A DNA stretch of 7,127 bases, from contig JAQVEY010000117.1 in assembly GCA_028697515.1 (NCBI GenBank), positions 1-7,127 on the forward strand, given 5' to 3'. Source of the DNA: Bacteroidales bacterium. GTDB taxonomy: Bacteria > Bacteroidota > Bacteroidia > Bacteroidales > ML635J-15. Under the pieces are notes generated by a model, which worked only from the letters and a program-made list of their open reading frames with translations, searched no databases and had not been told where the DNA came from. Each line of letters begins with the position of its first letter. Position 1 is the first letter of the stretch. Shown one piece after another: positions 1 to 5,869 of this stretch. Both the position numbers and the translations under genes were made by a program.

Positions 1-825
1 GATCACATGTTGTAAAGTTGCTGCAATATCTTTATCTCTTTGAGTATAATCTGTCCCTGGTTTTCTAGGTTCTCCAAGTAATTTTATCAAACTTTTAGAA
101 TACATTCTCTTTCTTTTATTAAGAGAAAAATATTTCTGATTTAGTTTATAACTCCCGTCTTCAGAAATTTGGATTATTTTCTCGAACTGTTCAGCAAAAC
201 TAAGATTGCCAAAACTTGCCAAGGCCATTGTTGTGCCCTCGCCACTGTTAGCTTTAAATCCCAGAAAAGTTGTAATTGTTGTATAAAGTAAGCCCAGCGA
301 ATCGGGGTAATTAATCTGATTAGTTATTAATATTTCTTTGCCTTTGCCATATCCAATGCTCGAAGTAGCAAATTCACCTACGCCATCGTTTATAATAATA
401 CATGCCTCATCAAATTCAGAAATTAAAAAGCAACTTGCAGCATGAGCATGATGATGGGGTATAAAAAACACCTCCCCCTTATAAGCGAATTCACGTTTAA
501 GAACTGCTGGCAAAATTAACCTGTCTTGTAACCACTGAGGCATATTTCGAATAAATGCCCCGTAAGAAAATGGAAATTTTGCAACAATATCCTGAACAAC
601 ACGACTAAATTTAAGATATGGTTTCTCGTAAAATGCGACATAATCAATTTGATTGAAACTTATATCTGCTTTCTGAATACAATAATTAATTGCATTAATG
701 GGAAAATCTGAAGAATTTTTTATTCTGTTAAACCTTTCTTCCTGTGCTGCTGCTACCAATACCCCATCTTTAACCAAACAGGCAGCAGAGTCGTGATAAT
801 AACAGGAAATTCCCAGAATATTCAT
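1..825 (-). CDS. Carbamoyltransferase, NodU/CmcH family (partial, C-terminus beyond the left edge)
   Basis: This is the first 275 codons of an ATP-dependent O-carbamoyltransferase; the reading frame is still open at base 1. In this family a Kae1-like N-terminal domain makes carbamoyl-adenylate from carbamoyl phosphate and ATP and passes the carbamoyl group to a hydroxyl of a sugar, nodulation factor or antibiotic. Visible family signatures are the start MNILGISCYYHDSAACLV, the AAQEERFNRIK segment followed by DFP (residues 26-42), the metal-binding HHHAHAAS (124-131), DGVGE near 145, and the GLLYTTITTFLGF and NSGEGTTMALASFG stretches. The ATG at 823-825 puts the family motif right at the N-terminus, and a TATATTTG box lies just upstream. 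It follows the kinase gene by 87 nt on the same strand. The acceptor substrate cannot be told from this fragment; in Bacteroidota these enzymes are often associated with surface polysaccharide or secondary metabolite clusters (general knowledge). Confidence 0.9.
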   Translation of the reverse strand, partial: MNILGISCYYHDSAACLVKDGVLVAAAQEERFNRIKNSSDFPINAINYCIQKADISFNQIDYVAFYEKPYLKFSRVVQDIVAKFPFSYGAFIRNMPQWLQDRLILPAVLKREFAYKGEVFFIPHHHAHAASCFLISEFDEACIIINDGVGEFATSSIGYGKGKEILITNQINYPDSLGLLYTTITTFLGFKANSGEGTTMALASFGNLSFAEQFEKIIQISEDGSYKLNQKYFSLNKRKRMYSKSLIKLLGEPRKPGTDYTQRDKDIAATLQHVI

Positions 826-840
826 ATCTTAAAATTTATT

Positions 841-848
841 CAAATATA
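841..848 (-). promoter_or_regulatory. Candidate -7 promoter box of the carbamoyltransferase gene
   Basis: Read on the minus strand this is TATATTTG, a perfect match to the Bacteroidota -7 consensus TAnnTTTG. A start of transcription about 7 nt downstream would leave a leader of roughly 10 nt before the ATG at 825. No convincing TTTG -33 box lies at the usual 19-21 nt spacing, so this is a partial match in an AT-rich gap. Confidence 0.35.
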
Positions 849-912
849 GGAAATTTTCAGAAAGGCACACTAACAAAATACCTATTTATGTATTGCTAAA
901 GAGTTCAATAAA

Positions 913-1440
913 TTACTTAATTAAGAAATAATTCTTAACAATTTCTTTTGCATTATCAAACCTTTGTTCGCTAACACCTTTAACTACAGAATAATCCAGA
1001 CCATGTTGAATAATTTCGCTCTTATATTTTTCATAAAGTTCGGGTCTTATATCAGGATTTTCGCGTAATGGATCAGGCTCCCATATTAAATCATAATAGC
1101 AAAGCAAGTGTAAGTCAGCAGCAGTACTTTTTATTGCAACATTTAACCATGCTGGATATTTTCCAAAACAATGCATTAGCCATACTTTTGTTATTATTAA
1201 ATCTGTATCAAAAAAAACATACTCATGACCAGAATTCATAATTAGATTTTCAGTTTCTATCTGCAATTTGGCAATTTCAACAACATCTTTGTATGTATAA
1301 GATCTGTTCAGATTTAAGATATATTCTCTGGCGATTTCAGTTACATAAGGTGCAGAAAAATATTCTGCCAATAGTTTGGTAAGTGTAGATTTCCCAGTAG
1401 ATTCTGGACCTGTAAGAACTATTTTTTTTGTTCTACTCAT
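913..1440 (-). CDS. NadR-like ribosylnicotinamide kinase (stand-alone AAA/P-loop kinase domain)
   Basis: Predicted to phosphorylate nicotinamide riboside to NMN in the cytoplasm, feeding NAD salvage. The 175-residue protein opens with a P-loop, GPESTGKST (residues 11-19). It has an acidic FFDTD strand (76-80), probably the substrate/Mg site, and a WEPDPLREN segment (120-128) resembling the conserved W-x-x-D-x-x-R motif of the NadR kinase domain. The N-terminal NMN adenylyltransferase domain of full NadR, with its HxGH motif, is absent, as is the DNA-binding domain. I chose the ATG at 1440 over one at 1476: it puts MSRTKK directly before the P-loop strand, as in homologues, and reduces the overlap with pnuC to 8 nt. 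The pairing with a PnuC transporter supports nicotinamide riboside as the substrate. An alternative would be another small nucleoside kinase of the AAA_28 type. Confidence 0.87.
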   Translation of the reverse strand: MSRTKKIVLTGPESTGKSTLTKLLAEYFSAPYVTEIAREYILNLNRSYTYKDVVEIAKLQIETENLIMNSGHEYVFFDTDLIITKVWLMHCFGKYPAWLNVAIKSTAADLHLLCYYDLIWEPDPLRENPDIRPELYEKYKSEIIQHGLDYSVVKGVSEQRFDNAKEIVKNYFLIK

Positions 1441-2026
1441 TAACAAGAAATCTTTTCCATTTATAATAACCAACAACCGCCAAAACAGTTAATACTACAA
1501 ATAATATTGCAGTTGGGTACAGAGCTTTATATATATATAATCCAGATGAAACTAAATCAACAACAATCCAAAACAGCCAATTCTCAATAATTTTTCTTGC
1601 AAGCAACCATGTTGCAACTATACTTAAAGATGTGGTAAACGCATCTCCCATAGCTACATCAGTATTCGTAAAATTTTTAAGAATAAAATAAATCGCAAAA
1701 AACATGATAACAGATATTCCTAATGTATATAGCCACTGTACAGGTTTTAATTTATAAGCAACTAAGTTTTCTGTATTGTTTTTTCTTCTACCGCTTAACC
1801 AAAAATACCATCCGTAAATACTAACAATCAGGTAATAAAATTGAAAGGACATATCAGCATAAAAGCGTGAATCGTAAAATACAACAATATAAAAAGACAC
1901 CATTATTATTGATGTAAGCCAATACCAGTGATTTTGACGAATTTGTAAAAATATCCCAAATAAACCTAATGCAGCGGCAGTAACTTCAATCCAGTTCAGA
2001 TTTAACCATTCAAGAACAAAATCCAT
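1433..2026 (-). CDS. pnuC: PnuC-family nicotinamide riboside transporter
   Basis: Inner-membrane facilitator of the PnuC/SWEET-like fold, 197 residues, the normal family length. Hydrophobic segments lie at about 12-29, 37-53, 57-78, 99-119, 128-143, 149-167 and 170-188, fitting the seven-helix (3+1+3) PnuC layout. Family landmarks are EVTAAALGLFGIFLQIRQNH near the N-terminus, the aromatic FYADMSFQFYYLIVSIYGWY region (55-74), and the C-terminal ENWLFWIVVDLVSSGLYIYK (148-167), rich in ligand-site Trp and Asn. PnuC transporters work by diffusion plus metabolic trapping, and the kinase gene overlapping its 3' end by 8 nt is the expected trapping enzyme. The ATG shares its A with the last base of the protease stop (TAATG), so translation is probably coupled. 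In Bacteroidota a close paralogue, PnuT, carries thiamine. The kinase neighbour and the lack of any thiamine (TPP) riboswitch favour nicotinamide riboside here. Confidence 0.9.
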   Translation of the reverse strand: MDFVLEWLNLNWIEVTAAALGLFGIFLQIRQNHWYWLTSIIMVSFYIVVFYDSRFYADMSFQFYYLIVSIYGWYFWLSGRRKNNTENLVAYKLKPVQWLYTLGISVIMFFAIYFILKNFTNTDVAMGDAFTTSLSIVATWLLARKIIENWLFWIVVDLVSSGLYIYKALYPTAILFVVLTVLAVVGYYKWKRFLVNE

Positions 2027-3627
2027 TATTTACCTTTTAACAATGAATCATAAAGCTTCTCATCGTTAATAATCTCTTCGGCACGTAAAAAGAAGGGATT
2101 GATATCATTGTAAATCATCCAGAATTCATTATTTCTCCAAATATCTCCTGCTATTAGAGCTTTAAGATGAGTCTGTAAATATTTTTCTTGTTCATTGGTA
2201 GCCGGAGTCAGCGAGTCCACATTTATTTTTTGCTCAATTACAACATCCTTTAACTCAGTTAAAACAGACTGATCAACTATAAAGTTTCGTTTGAAGGTTT
2301 CAATGTCAGGATATTTGTTTTTGAGTTCCTCTCTATGTGTATCAACGTACTTAGAAACGAAATTAAAAATTATTCCTTTCCTAATCAACTCTATGTGGTA
2401 ATCAGATCTTAATGTGGTATCAATACCAACAAAATCATCCGGCATAATACCTCCACCTCCATAAACACTCTTTTTATAAACAAGAGTTTCAAATTTTAGT
2501 GAATCGGCAAAAACAATACTATCTTTTGACAAGAACTCTCCATGTAAAAAACGTTCGGTAATGTCATCAGCATATTCATCATAGCCTTCAGCGTACGGTT
2601 TTTGAATAAGTCTTCCCGTTGGTGTATAATAACGTGCAATAGTTAACCTTACAGCTGAGCCATCAGTTAATGGCATTTCGCGTTGTACAAGACCTTTTCC
2701 AAAAGTACGTCTGCCAACTATTACAGCACGATCCCAGTCCTGCAAAGCTCCCGAAACGATTTCGCTAGCAGAGGCGGAGCCCTCATCAACAATTACAACA
2801 AGTTTACCTTTATAAAAGCGACCTTCTTTAGTTGATTTGTAATCAGTACGTGGCATCTTCGCACCTTCAGTGTATACAATCAGTTTGTCATTTTGAATAA
2901 ACTCATCACAAAGGCTTACTGCTTTATCAAGATAGCCTCCAGTATTTCCAGTTAAATCTAAAATTATATTTTTAACTCCAGCTTTAACAAAAATTGTAAA
3001 TACTGAATCCAATTCTTGCTGAGTAGTTCTCGCAAACTTATTAAGTTTGATATAACCAACTTTATCTTCGGTAATATAACTGGCATCTATACTGTAGATA
3101 GGAATTACATCTCTGGTTATATTAAAAACTAATGGTGAATCTTCTCCTCTTCTCTGTATTTCTACTTTCACCACTGTTCCTTTTTTACCTCTTAAACGTT
3201 TAGCAACTCCTTCATTATCAATACCAACTCCCGCAATATTTTCATCATCTACAACAAGAATCCTGTCACCTGTTAAAATACCAACTTTTTCGGATGGACC
3301 ACCACTAATTACACCGACAACGAGTAAAGTATCATCCATTAATCTAAACTGAACACCAATGCCTTCAAAACTTCCTTCAAGGGGTTCTTTCATTTTAGCA
3401 ATTTCTTCAGCACTTATATACATCGAATGAGGATCAAGCTCTTTTAACATATTAATAATTGCAACCTCAACTAAATCATCCAACTCAACCGAATCAACGT
3501 ACATTGCATCAATCAGTGAAAGCATTTTGTTAAATTTCCTAGATTCAGAATTTACATCCTGAGCAAAGGTATTAAAAGAAAAAACAACACAACCGAATAA
3601 AACTAATCCAAAATATCGTATAAACAT
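2026..3627 (-). CDS. S41-family C-terminal processing peptidase (CtpA/Prc type), exported
   Basis: Serine protease of the tail-specific family, acting in the periplasm or at the envelope on the C-termini of proteins. The 533-residue product has a signal peptide, MFIRYFGLVLFGCVVFSF followed by NTFAQ. An N-terminal helical segment contains ELDPHSMYIS, and a PDZ domain lies at about 85-172 (GSFEGIGVQF, the GGPSEKVGI carboxylate-binding region, GDRILVVDD). The protease core contains GYIKLNKF, ILDLTGNTGG and DEGSASASEIVSGALQD. The catalytic pair is predicted as Ser286 (middle Ser of GSASASE) and Lys311 (FGKG), 25 residues apart as in E. coli Prc. The C-terminal about 150 residues are less distinctive. 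I prefer the ATG at 3627 to an in-frame TTG at 3663, which lies upstream of the likely promoter and would spoil the signal peptide. It heads the ctp-pnuC-kinase unit. Its substrate is unknown. Confidence 0.94.
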   Translation of the reverse strand: MFIRYFGLVLFGCVVFSFNTFAQDVNSESRKFNKMLSLIDAMYVDSVELDDLVEVAIINMLKELDPHSMYISAEEIAKMKEPLEGSFEGIGVQFRLMDDTLLVVGVISGGPSEKVGILTGDRILVVDDENIAGVGIDNEGVAKRLRGKKGTVVKVEIQRRGEDSPLVFNITRDVIPIYSIDASYITEDKVGYIKLNKFARTTQQELDSVFTIFVKAGVKNIILDLTGNTGGYLDKAVSLCDEFIQNDKLIVYTEGAKMPRTDYKSTKEGRFYKGKLVVIVDEGSASASEIVSGALQDWDRAVIVGRRTFGKGLVQREMPLTDGSAVRLTIARYYTPTGRLIQKPYAEGYDEYADDITERFLHGEFLSKDSIVFADSLKFETLVYKKSVYGGGGIMPDDFVGIDTTLRSDYHIELIRKGIIFNFVSKYVDTHREELKNKYPDIETFKRNFIVDQSVLTELKDVVIEQKINVDSLTPATNEQEKYLQTHLKALIAGDIWRNNEFWMIYNDINPFFLRAEEIINDEKLYDSLLKGK

Positions 3628-3647
3628 GATAAAAATATTTAATTTGA

Positions 3648-3676
3648 CAAAGTTAACAAACAATCATAAACCTCAA
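3648..3676 (-). promoter_or_regulatory. Candidate promoter of the protease-pnuC-kinase operon
   Basis: On the minus strand there is TAACTTTG (plus-strand 3648-3655), matching the Bacteroidota -7 consensus TAnnTTTG. It is preceded, after 18 nt, by TTG (3674-3676) as a partial -33 element. Long A-tracts on this strand (plus-strand T-runs at about 3690-3720) lie just upstream and could act like an UP element. Transcription would begin near 3640, about 14 nt before the ATG at 3627. Confidence 0.45.
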
Positions 3677-3831
3677 GTATATTAACATTTTTTTAATTTT
3701 TTTTAAGCCTTATTTTTTGAAACAAATCTTATTTATCATCAAAAACAGAACCATAATCAACTAAATTAATAATAGGCATTTATAATTATTAACATTTTTT
3801 GCACATGGGTATTAAATTAAAATTTAAATAT
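3677..3831. other. AT-rich divergent intergenic spacer
   Basis: Spacer between the two divergent operons. It contains several T-runs of 6-8 nt (about 3690-3720 and 3795-3800) and no open reading frame, tRNA, repeat or clear operator that I can recognise. With the promoter elements on both sides it completes the non-coding stretch from the protease start to the riboswitch. Confidence 0.6.
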
Positions 3832-3839
3832 TATTTTTG
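3832..3839 (+). promoter_or_regulatory. Candidate -7 promoter box of the cobalamin operon
   Basis: TATTTTTG fits the Bacteroidota TAnnTTTG -7 consensus. A start about 7 nt downstream would fall at about 3846, exactly where the riboswitch P1 helix begins, which supports the call. The nearest TTTG on its 5' side (3798-3801) is 30 nt away, too far for a standard -33 box, so the upstream element is not identified. Confidence 0.45.
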
Positions 3840-3845
3840 CATTGA

Positions 3846-4052
3846 TATTGGTTTTTCAGCTTTCAAAACTGGAACTAAGAGGGAAACAGGTGTAAATCCT
3901 GTACAGTACCCGCTGCTGTAAGCTCTTTATAATGTTGCAATCTACAAGTCACTGTTAGCCAACTGGCTGATGGGAAGGCAATGCAACATGGAGTAAGTCA
4001 GAAGACCTGCCGATAGAAGTCATTAGTTATAAAGCTTTCGGGGACAAAAGCT
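3846..4052 (+). ncRNA. Cobalamin (B12) riboswitch, aptamer plus P13 kissing hairpin
   Basis: Cis-acting RNA in the leader of the uptake operon that binds a cobalamin and lowers expression. Helices that can be drawn are P1, TATTGG (3846-3851) with CCGATA (4010-4015, one G-U); P4, ACAGG (3886-3890) with CCTGT (3898-3902); and P5, ACAG (3903-3906) with CTGT (3916-3919). An 8-bp peripheral helix pairs ATGTTGCA (3932-3939) with TGCAACAT (3982-3989), enclosing a hairpin of AGCC (3957-3960) with GGCT (3965-3968). Conserved boxes are GGGAA (3881-3885), the CCCGCTGCTGTAAGC core and the B12-box-like AGTCAGAAGACCTGCC. Downstream, AGCTTT/AAAGCT (4033-4052) forms P13; its loop CGGG (4039-4042) is complementary to CCCG (3909-3912) in L5, the kissing pair typical of this class. 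It points at the S23-like gene and the surface uptake genes behind it. Confidence 0.95.
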
Positions 4053-4055
4053 GAT

Positions 4056-4077
4056 ATGAGAAATTCTTATGTTTTTT
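4056..4077 (+). terminator. Weak terminator-like hairpin plus T6 downstream of the riboswitch
   Basis: ATGAGA (4056-4061) can pair with TCTTAT (4065-4070), with one G-U and a 3-nt loop, followed after one base by six T (4072-4077). The stem is short and AT-rich. It could serve as a transcriptional expression platform, but a translational mechanism through P13 is at least as likely. Confidence 0.25.
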
Positions 4078-4093
4078 ATCCCTGGAAAATTTA

Positions 4094-4120
4094 AGGCTAA
4101 GGAGAAGGCTGAGGCTGAGG
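4094..4120 (+). repeat. Left arm of the element's terminal inverted repeat (GGCTRA hexamers)
   Basis: Starts AGGCTAAGG and ends AGGCTGAGGCTGAGG, a degenerate array of the hexamer GGCTGA/GGCTAA. It pairs with the reverse complement of 4615-4641 at all positions except an internal 3x3 mismatch at 4103-4105; position 4111 forms a G-U pair in RNA. In the transcript this would make a stem of about 24 pairs, closing a loop of roughly 490 nt. Confidence 0.85.
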
Positions 4121-4172
4121 AGGAAAAAAAATGGATTTATAGGTTGAAAAAATTTATAAGAATACAGAATAT

Positions 4173-4541
4173 ATGAAATACAATGATTTTAGAGATTTCC
4201 CAGTATGGCAAAAGGCATATGAAATGGTTCTCCATATATACAAATTAACATTTACATTTCCAATTGAAGAACGTTACGGTCTGACTTCAGACATGAGAAG
4301 AGCAGCAAACTCAATTGCACATAACCTTGCTGAGGGTTATGGACGTTATGAAAAAAAAGATAAAACTAGGTTTTATAAAATCGCAAGAGGAAGTGGTACT
4401 GAACTACAAAGTCAATTAATGGTCAGCTATGGTCTTGGATATATAAAAGATATTAAAGTTCGAGACGAAACATTCGATAAAATTGGTGAAATAATTATTG
4501 AAATTAACAACTTAATAAAGTCAGTAGAGACCAGACCTTAA
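4173..4541 (+). CDS. Four-helix bundle protein, 23S rRNA intervening sequence (S23/IVP) family
   Basis: The 122-residue product matches the family pattern well. It has an N-terminal FRDFPVWQKAYEMV, then Y-x-LTFTFPIEERYGLTSDMRR and AANSIAHNLAEGYGR (about residues 46-60), and the FYKIARGSGTELQSQL helix start (69-84). It is predicted soluble, with four amphipathic helices and a basic face. The family was first seen in ORFs inside 23S rRNA intervening sequences and shares its fold with the Avd accessory protein of diversity-generating retroelements, which binds nucleic acid. The cellular role of the stand-alone members is not established. Here the gene lies alone inside paired terminal repeats, downstream of a B12 riboswitch and 26 nt before the ATG of the DUF4465 gene, so it should be co-transcribed and possibly cobalamin-repressed. 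The ATG at 4173 gives the canonical N-terminus (MKYNDFRDFPVWQKA). Confidence 0.92.
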   Translation: MKYNDFRDFPVWQKAYEMVLHIYKLTFTFPIEERYGLTSDMRRAANSIAHNLAEGYGRYEKKDKTRFYKIARGSGTELQSQLMVSYGLGYIKDIKVRDETFDKIGEIIIEINNLIKSVETRP

Positions 4542-4567
4542 AAAAATAATCTAAAAACAATATTATT

Positions 4568-5869
4568 ATGAAAATGACAAATTTATTACGAAAATTGATC
4601 AACAAGTGCAAAGACCTCAGCCTTAGCCTCAGCCTTAGCCTAATACCTTTAAAGCAAACACTTATCGCAGTGCTATTTATTTTCAGTTTTACAATGACTT
4701 TTGCTCAAAACATCGTTGATTTTGAAGAACTTAGTCTCGAACCTGAATCTCACTGGAATGGTAGTGATCTTAGTGGTAGTTTTACTAGTGGATATGCCAA
4801 GTTTTATAACACTTATACCGACTGGGGAGGCGGTATAGGAACGTGGAATGGATTTGCCTATACCAATGAAACAGATGTAACAACTTATTCGTATGAAAAT
4901 GAATTTTCCTCCGCTACAGGCGAAGGTGTGTGGTCTTCAGATAATTATGCGGTGTCTTATATTATGGGTGATTGGGAAAATAACTACAATCCTATTCCAT
5001 CTATTCTAAAACTTGATCTCGAAACAGCTCCAGAAGTAATACCCGGCATGTTTGTTTCCCTTAATGCTTATGCATCATTATACATGTCTGATGGGGACTT
5101 TTACAGCAATAATCAACACTGGCTTAAACTTCATATTGTTGCCTATAGCACGACTTCATGGTATTTTGCCTTTACTGATATTATGTTGGCTGATTATCGC
5201 TTTGACAATTCAGATCTTGATTACAAATTTGATAACTGGACCTACGTTGATTTGACATGGGCAGAAGGGACAGACAGTCTTTTATTTTATATCGAATCAA
5301 GTGATGTAGGTGACTATGGAGTAAATACACCTGCATATTTCTGCATTGATAATATTGGAGAAGAATGCCCTGAAGGTATTCCACCAATGGAAACAGAAAT
5401 ATATCCCGACTATTATATCAGCGGAGGATCATCAATACAAATATCTGCTTATGTCAGAGGTGGCGTTCAGCCTTATTCATTTGAATGGAGCAACTCTTCA
5501 AGTCTTGACGATCAATATTCTCAAACCCCATTGGCAAGTCCTGAACAAAGCACAAGTTATACAGTAACTGTTACTGACGCATTAGGTAATCAAAATACCG
5601 GTACTGTTAATGTTTGGGTTGATGAAGTCGGAATTAATCAGAATAATATTTTTAAACCATTAATCTACATTGAATCCGACAAACTAATAATTGAATCTGA
5701 CCAAGTCTTAGAAAGCGTAAAAATATATGATATGACAGGAAAACTGCTTAATGAAACTAAAGCTCAATCCAATACAACTTCTATTAATTTAGATAATATG
5801 TCAAACGGAATTTATCTTGTTCAAACTTCTGATGGGAGAGTATGTTCAACCCAAAAAATACTAAAATAA
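4568..5869 (+). CDS. DUF4465 surface protein with PKD/Ig-like domain and T9SS sorting domain
   Basis: Secreted, probably cell-surface protein of 433 residues, likely to take part in cobalamin capture; that role is inferred from context. It has a long N-terminal region ending in the signal-peptide core LIAVLFIFSFTMTFAQ (32-47). A DUF4465-like domain spans about 48-262 (VDFEELSLEPESHWNG, WNGFAYTN, NYAVSYI, MLADYRFDNS, SSDVGDYGVNTPAYFCIDNI). A PKD/SprB-like beta domain follows at about 272-351 (GGVQPYSFEWS, TSYTVTVTDALGN). A T9SS type A C-terminal domain lies at 362-433 (VKIYDMTGKLL, MSNGIYLVQTSDG, KILK). Residues 17-25 are a Leu-Ser repeat encoded by the right arm of the inserted element, and the only ATG codons before the signal core lie within that element. 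The frame resumes native-looking sequence at codon 26 (ATA). The stop TAA overlaps the next ATG. The product is not a lipoprotein, having no lipobox. Confidence 0.88.
   Translation: MKMTNLLRKLINKCKDLSLSLSLSLIPLKQTLIAVLFIFSFTMTFAQNIVDFEELSLEPESHWNGSDLSGSFTSGYAKFYNTYTDWGGGIGTWNGFAYTNETDVTTYSYENEFSSATGEGVWSSDNYAVSYIMGDWENNYNPIPSILKLDLETAPEVIPGMFVSLNAYASLYMSDGDFYSNNQHWLKLHIVAYSTTSWYFAFTDIMLADYRFDNSDLDYKFDNWTYVDLTWAEGTDSLLFYIESSDVGDYGVNTPAYFCIDNIGEECPEGIPPMETEIYPDYYISGGSSIQISAYVRGGVQPYSFEWSNSSSLDDQYSQTPLASPEQSTSYTVTVTDALGNQNTGTVNVWVDEVGINQNNIFKPLIYIESDKLIIESDQVLESVKIYDMTGKLLNETKAQSNTTSINLDNMSNGIYLVQTSDGRVCSTQKILK
4615..4641 (+). repeat. Right arm of the element's terminal inverted repeat, translated as a Leu-Ser repeat
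   Basis: CCTCAGCCTTAGC twice over: two 12-nt units of the hexamer CTYAGC plus CCT/CTA ends. It is complementary to 4094-4120 and lies inside codons 16-25 of the DUF4465 gene, where it reads (Leu-Ser)4-Leu. Because the unit is six bases, gain or loss of copies changes the signal-peptide region by two codons without a frameshift. Confidence 0.88.

Larger units (their letters stand above)
4094..4641 (+). mobile_element. Intervening-sequence-like element: S23-family gene between complementary hexamer-repeat ends
   Basis: A 548-bp unit bounded by two 27-nt arms that are inverted complements (23 of 27 Watson-Crick plus one G-U), with one 122-residue four-helix-bundle gene inside. The pairing stops at 4094/4641 on the outside and at 4120/4615 on the inside, which sets the limits. 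The layout, a long terminal stem closing a loop that encodes an S23-family protein, is that of intervening sequences known in 23S rRNA genes of Leptospira, Coxiella and others. Here the site is an mRNA leader between a riboswitch and its target gene. No transposase, reverse transcriptase or clear target duplication is visible. That it moves, or that its RNA is cleaved, is inference. Confidence 0.65.

Noticed and set aside
877..894. Hairpin AATAC/GTATT after the kinase gene as a terminator
   Set aside because: Only five AT-rich pairs with an 8-nt loop and no real T-run on the minus strand; too weak to call.
3628..3663. Upstream TTG start giving a 12-residue longer protease
   Set aside because: It precedes the likely promoter -7 box (3648-3655), extends a signal peptide that is already complete from the ATG at 3627, and uses a rare start codon without need.
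4131..4142. ATG upstream of the S23-like gene
   Set aside because: It reads into a stop after three codons (ATG GAT TTA TAG) and is not a usable start or a convincing leader peptide.
4094..4641. Diversity-generating retroelement, because the S23-like fold resembles Avd
   Set aside because: No reverse transcriptase gene and no template/variable repeat pair with adenine-biased differences is visible in the window.
4094..4641. Classical insertion sequence or MITE
   Set aside because: There is no transposase, and I could not find a direct target duplication outside the arms; the ends are hexamer arrays, unlike typical IS ends.
5842..5868. Upstream ATG for the second T9SS-sorted protein
   Set aside because: It would overlap the DUF4465 coding region by 28 nt and add a polar extension before the signal peptide; the TAATG overlap at 5867-5871 is the better start.
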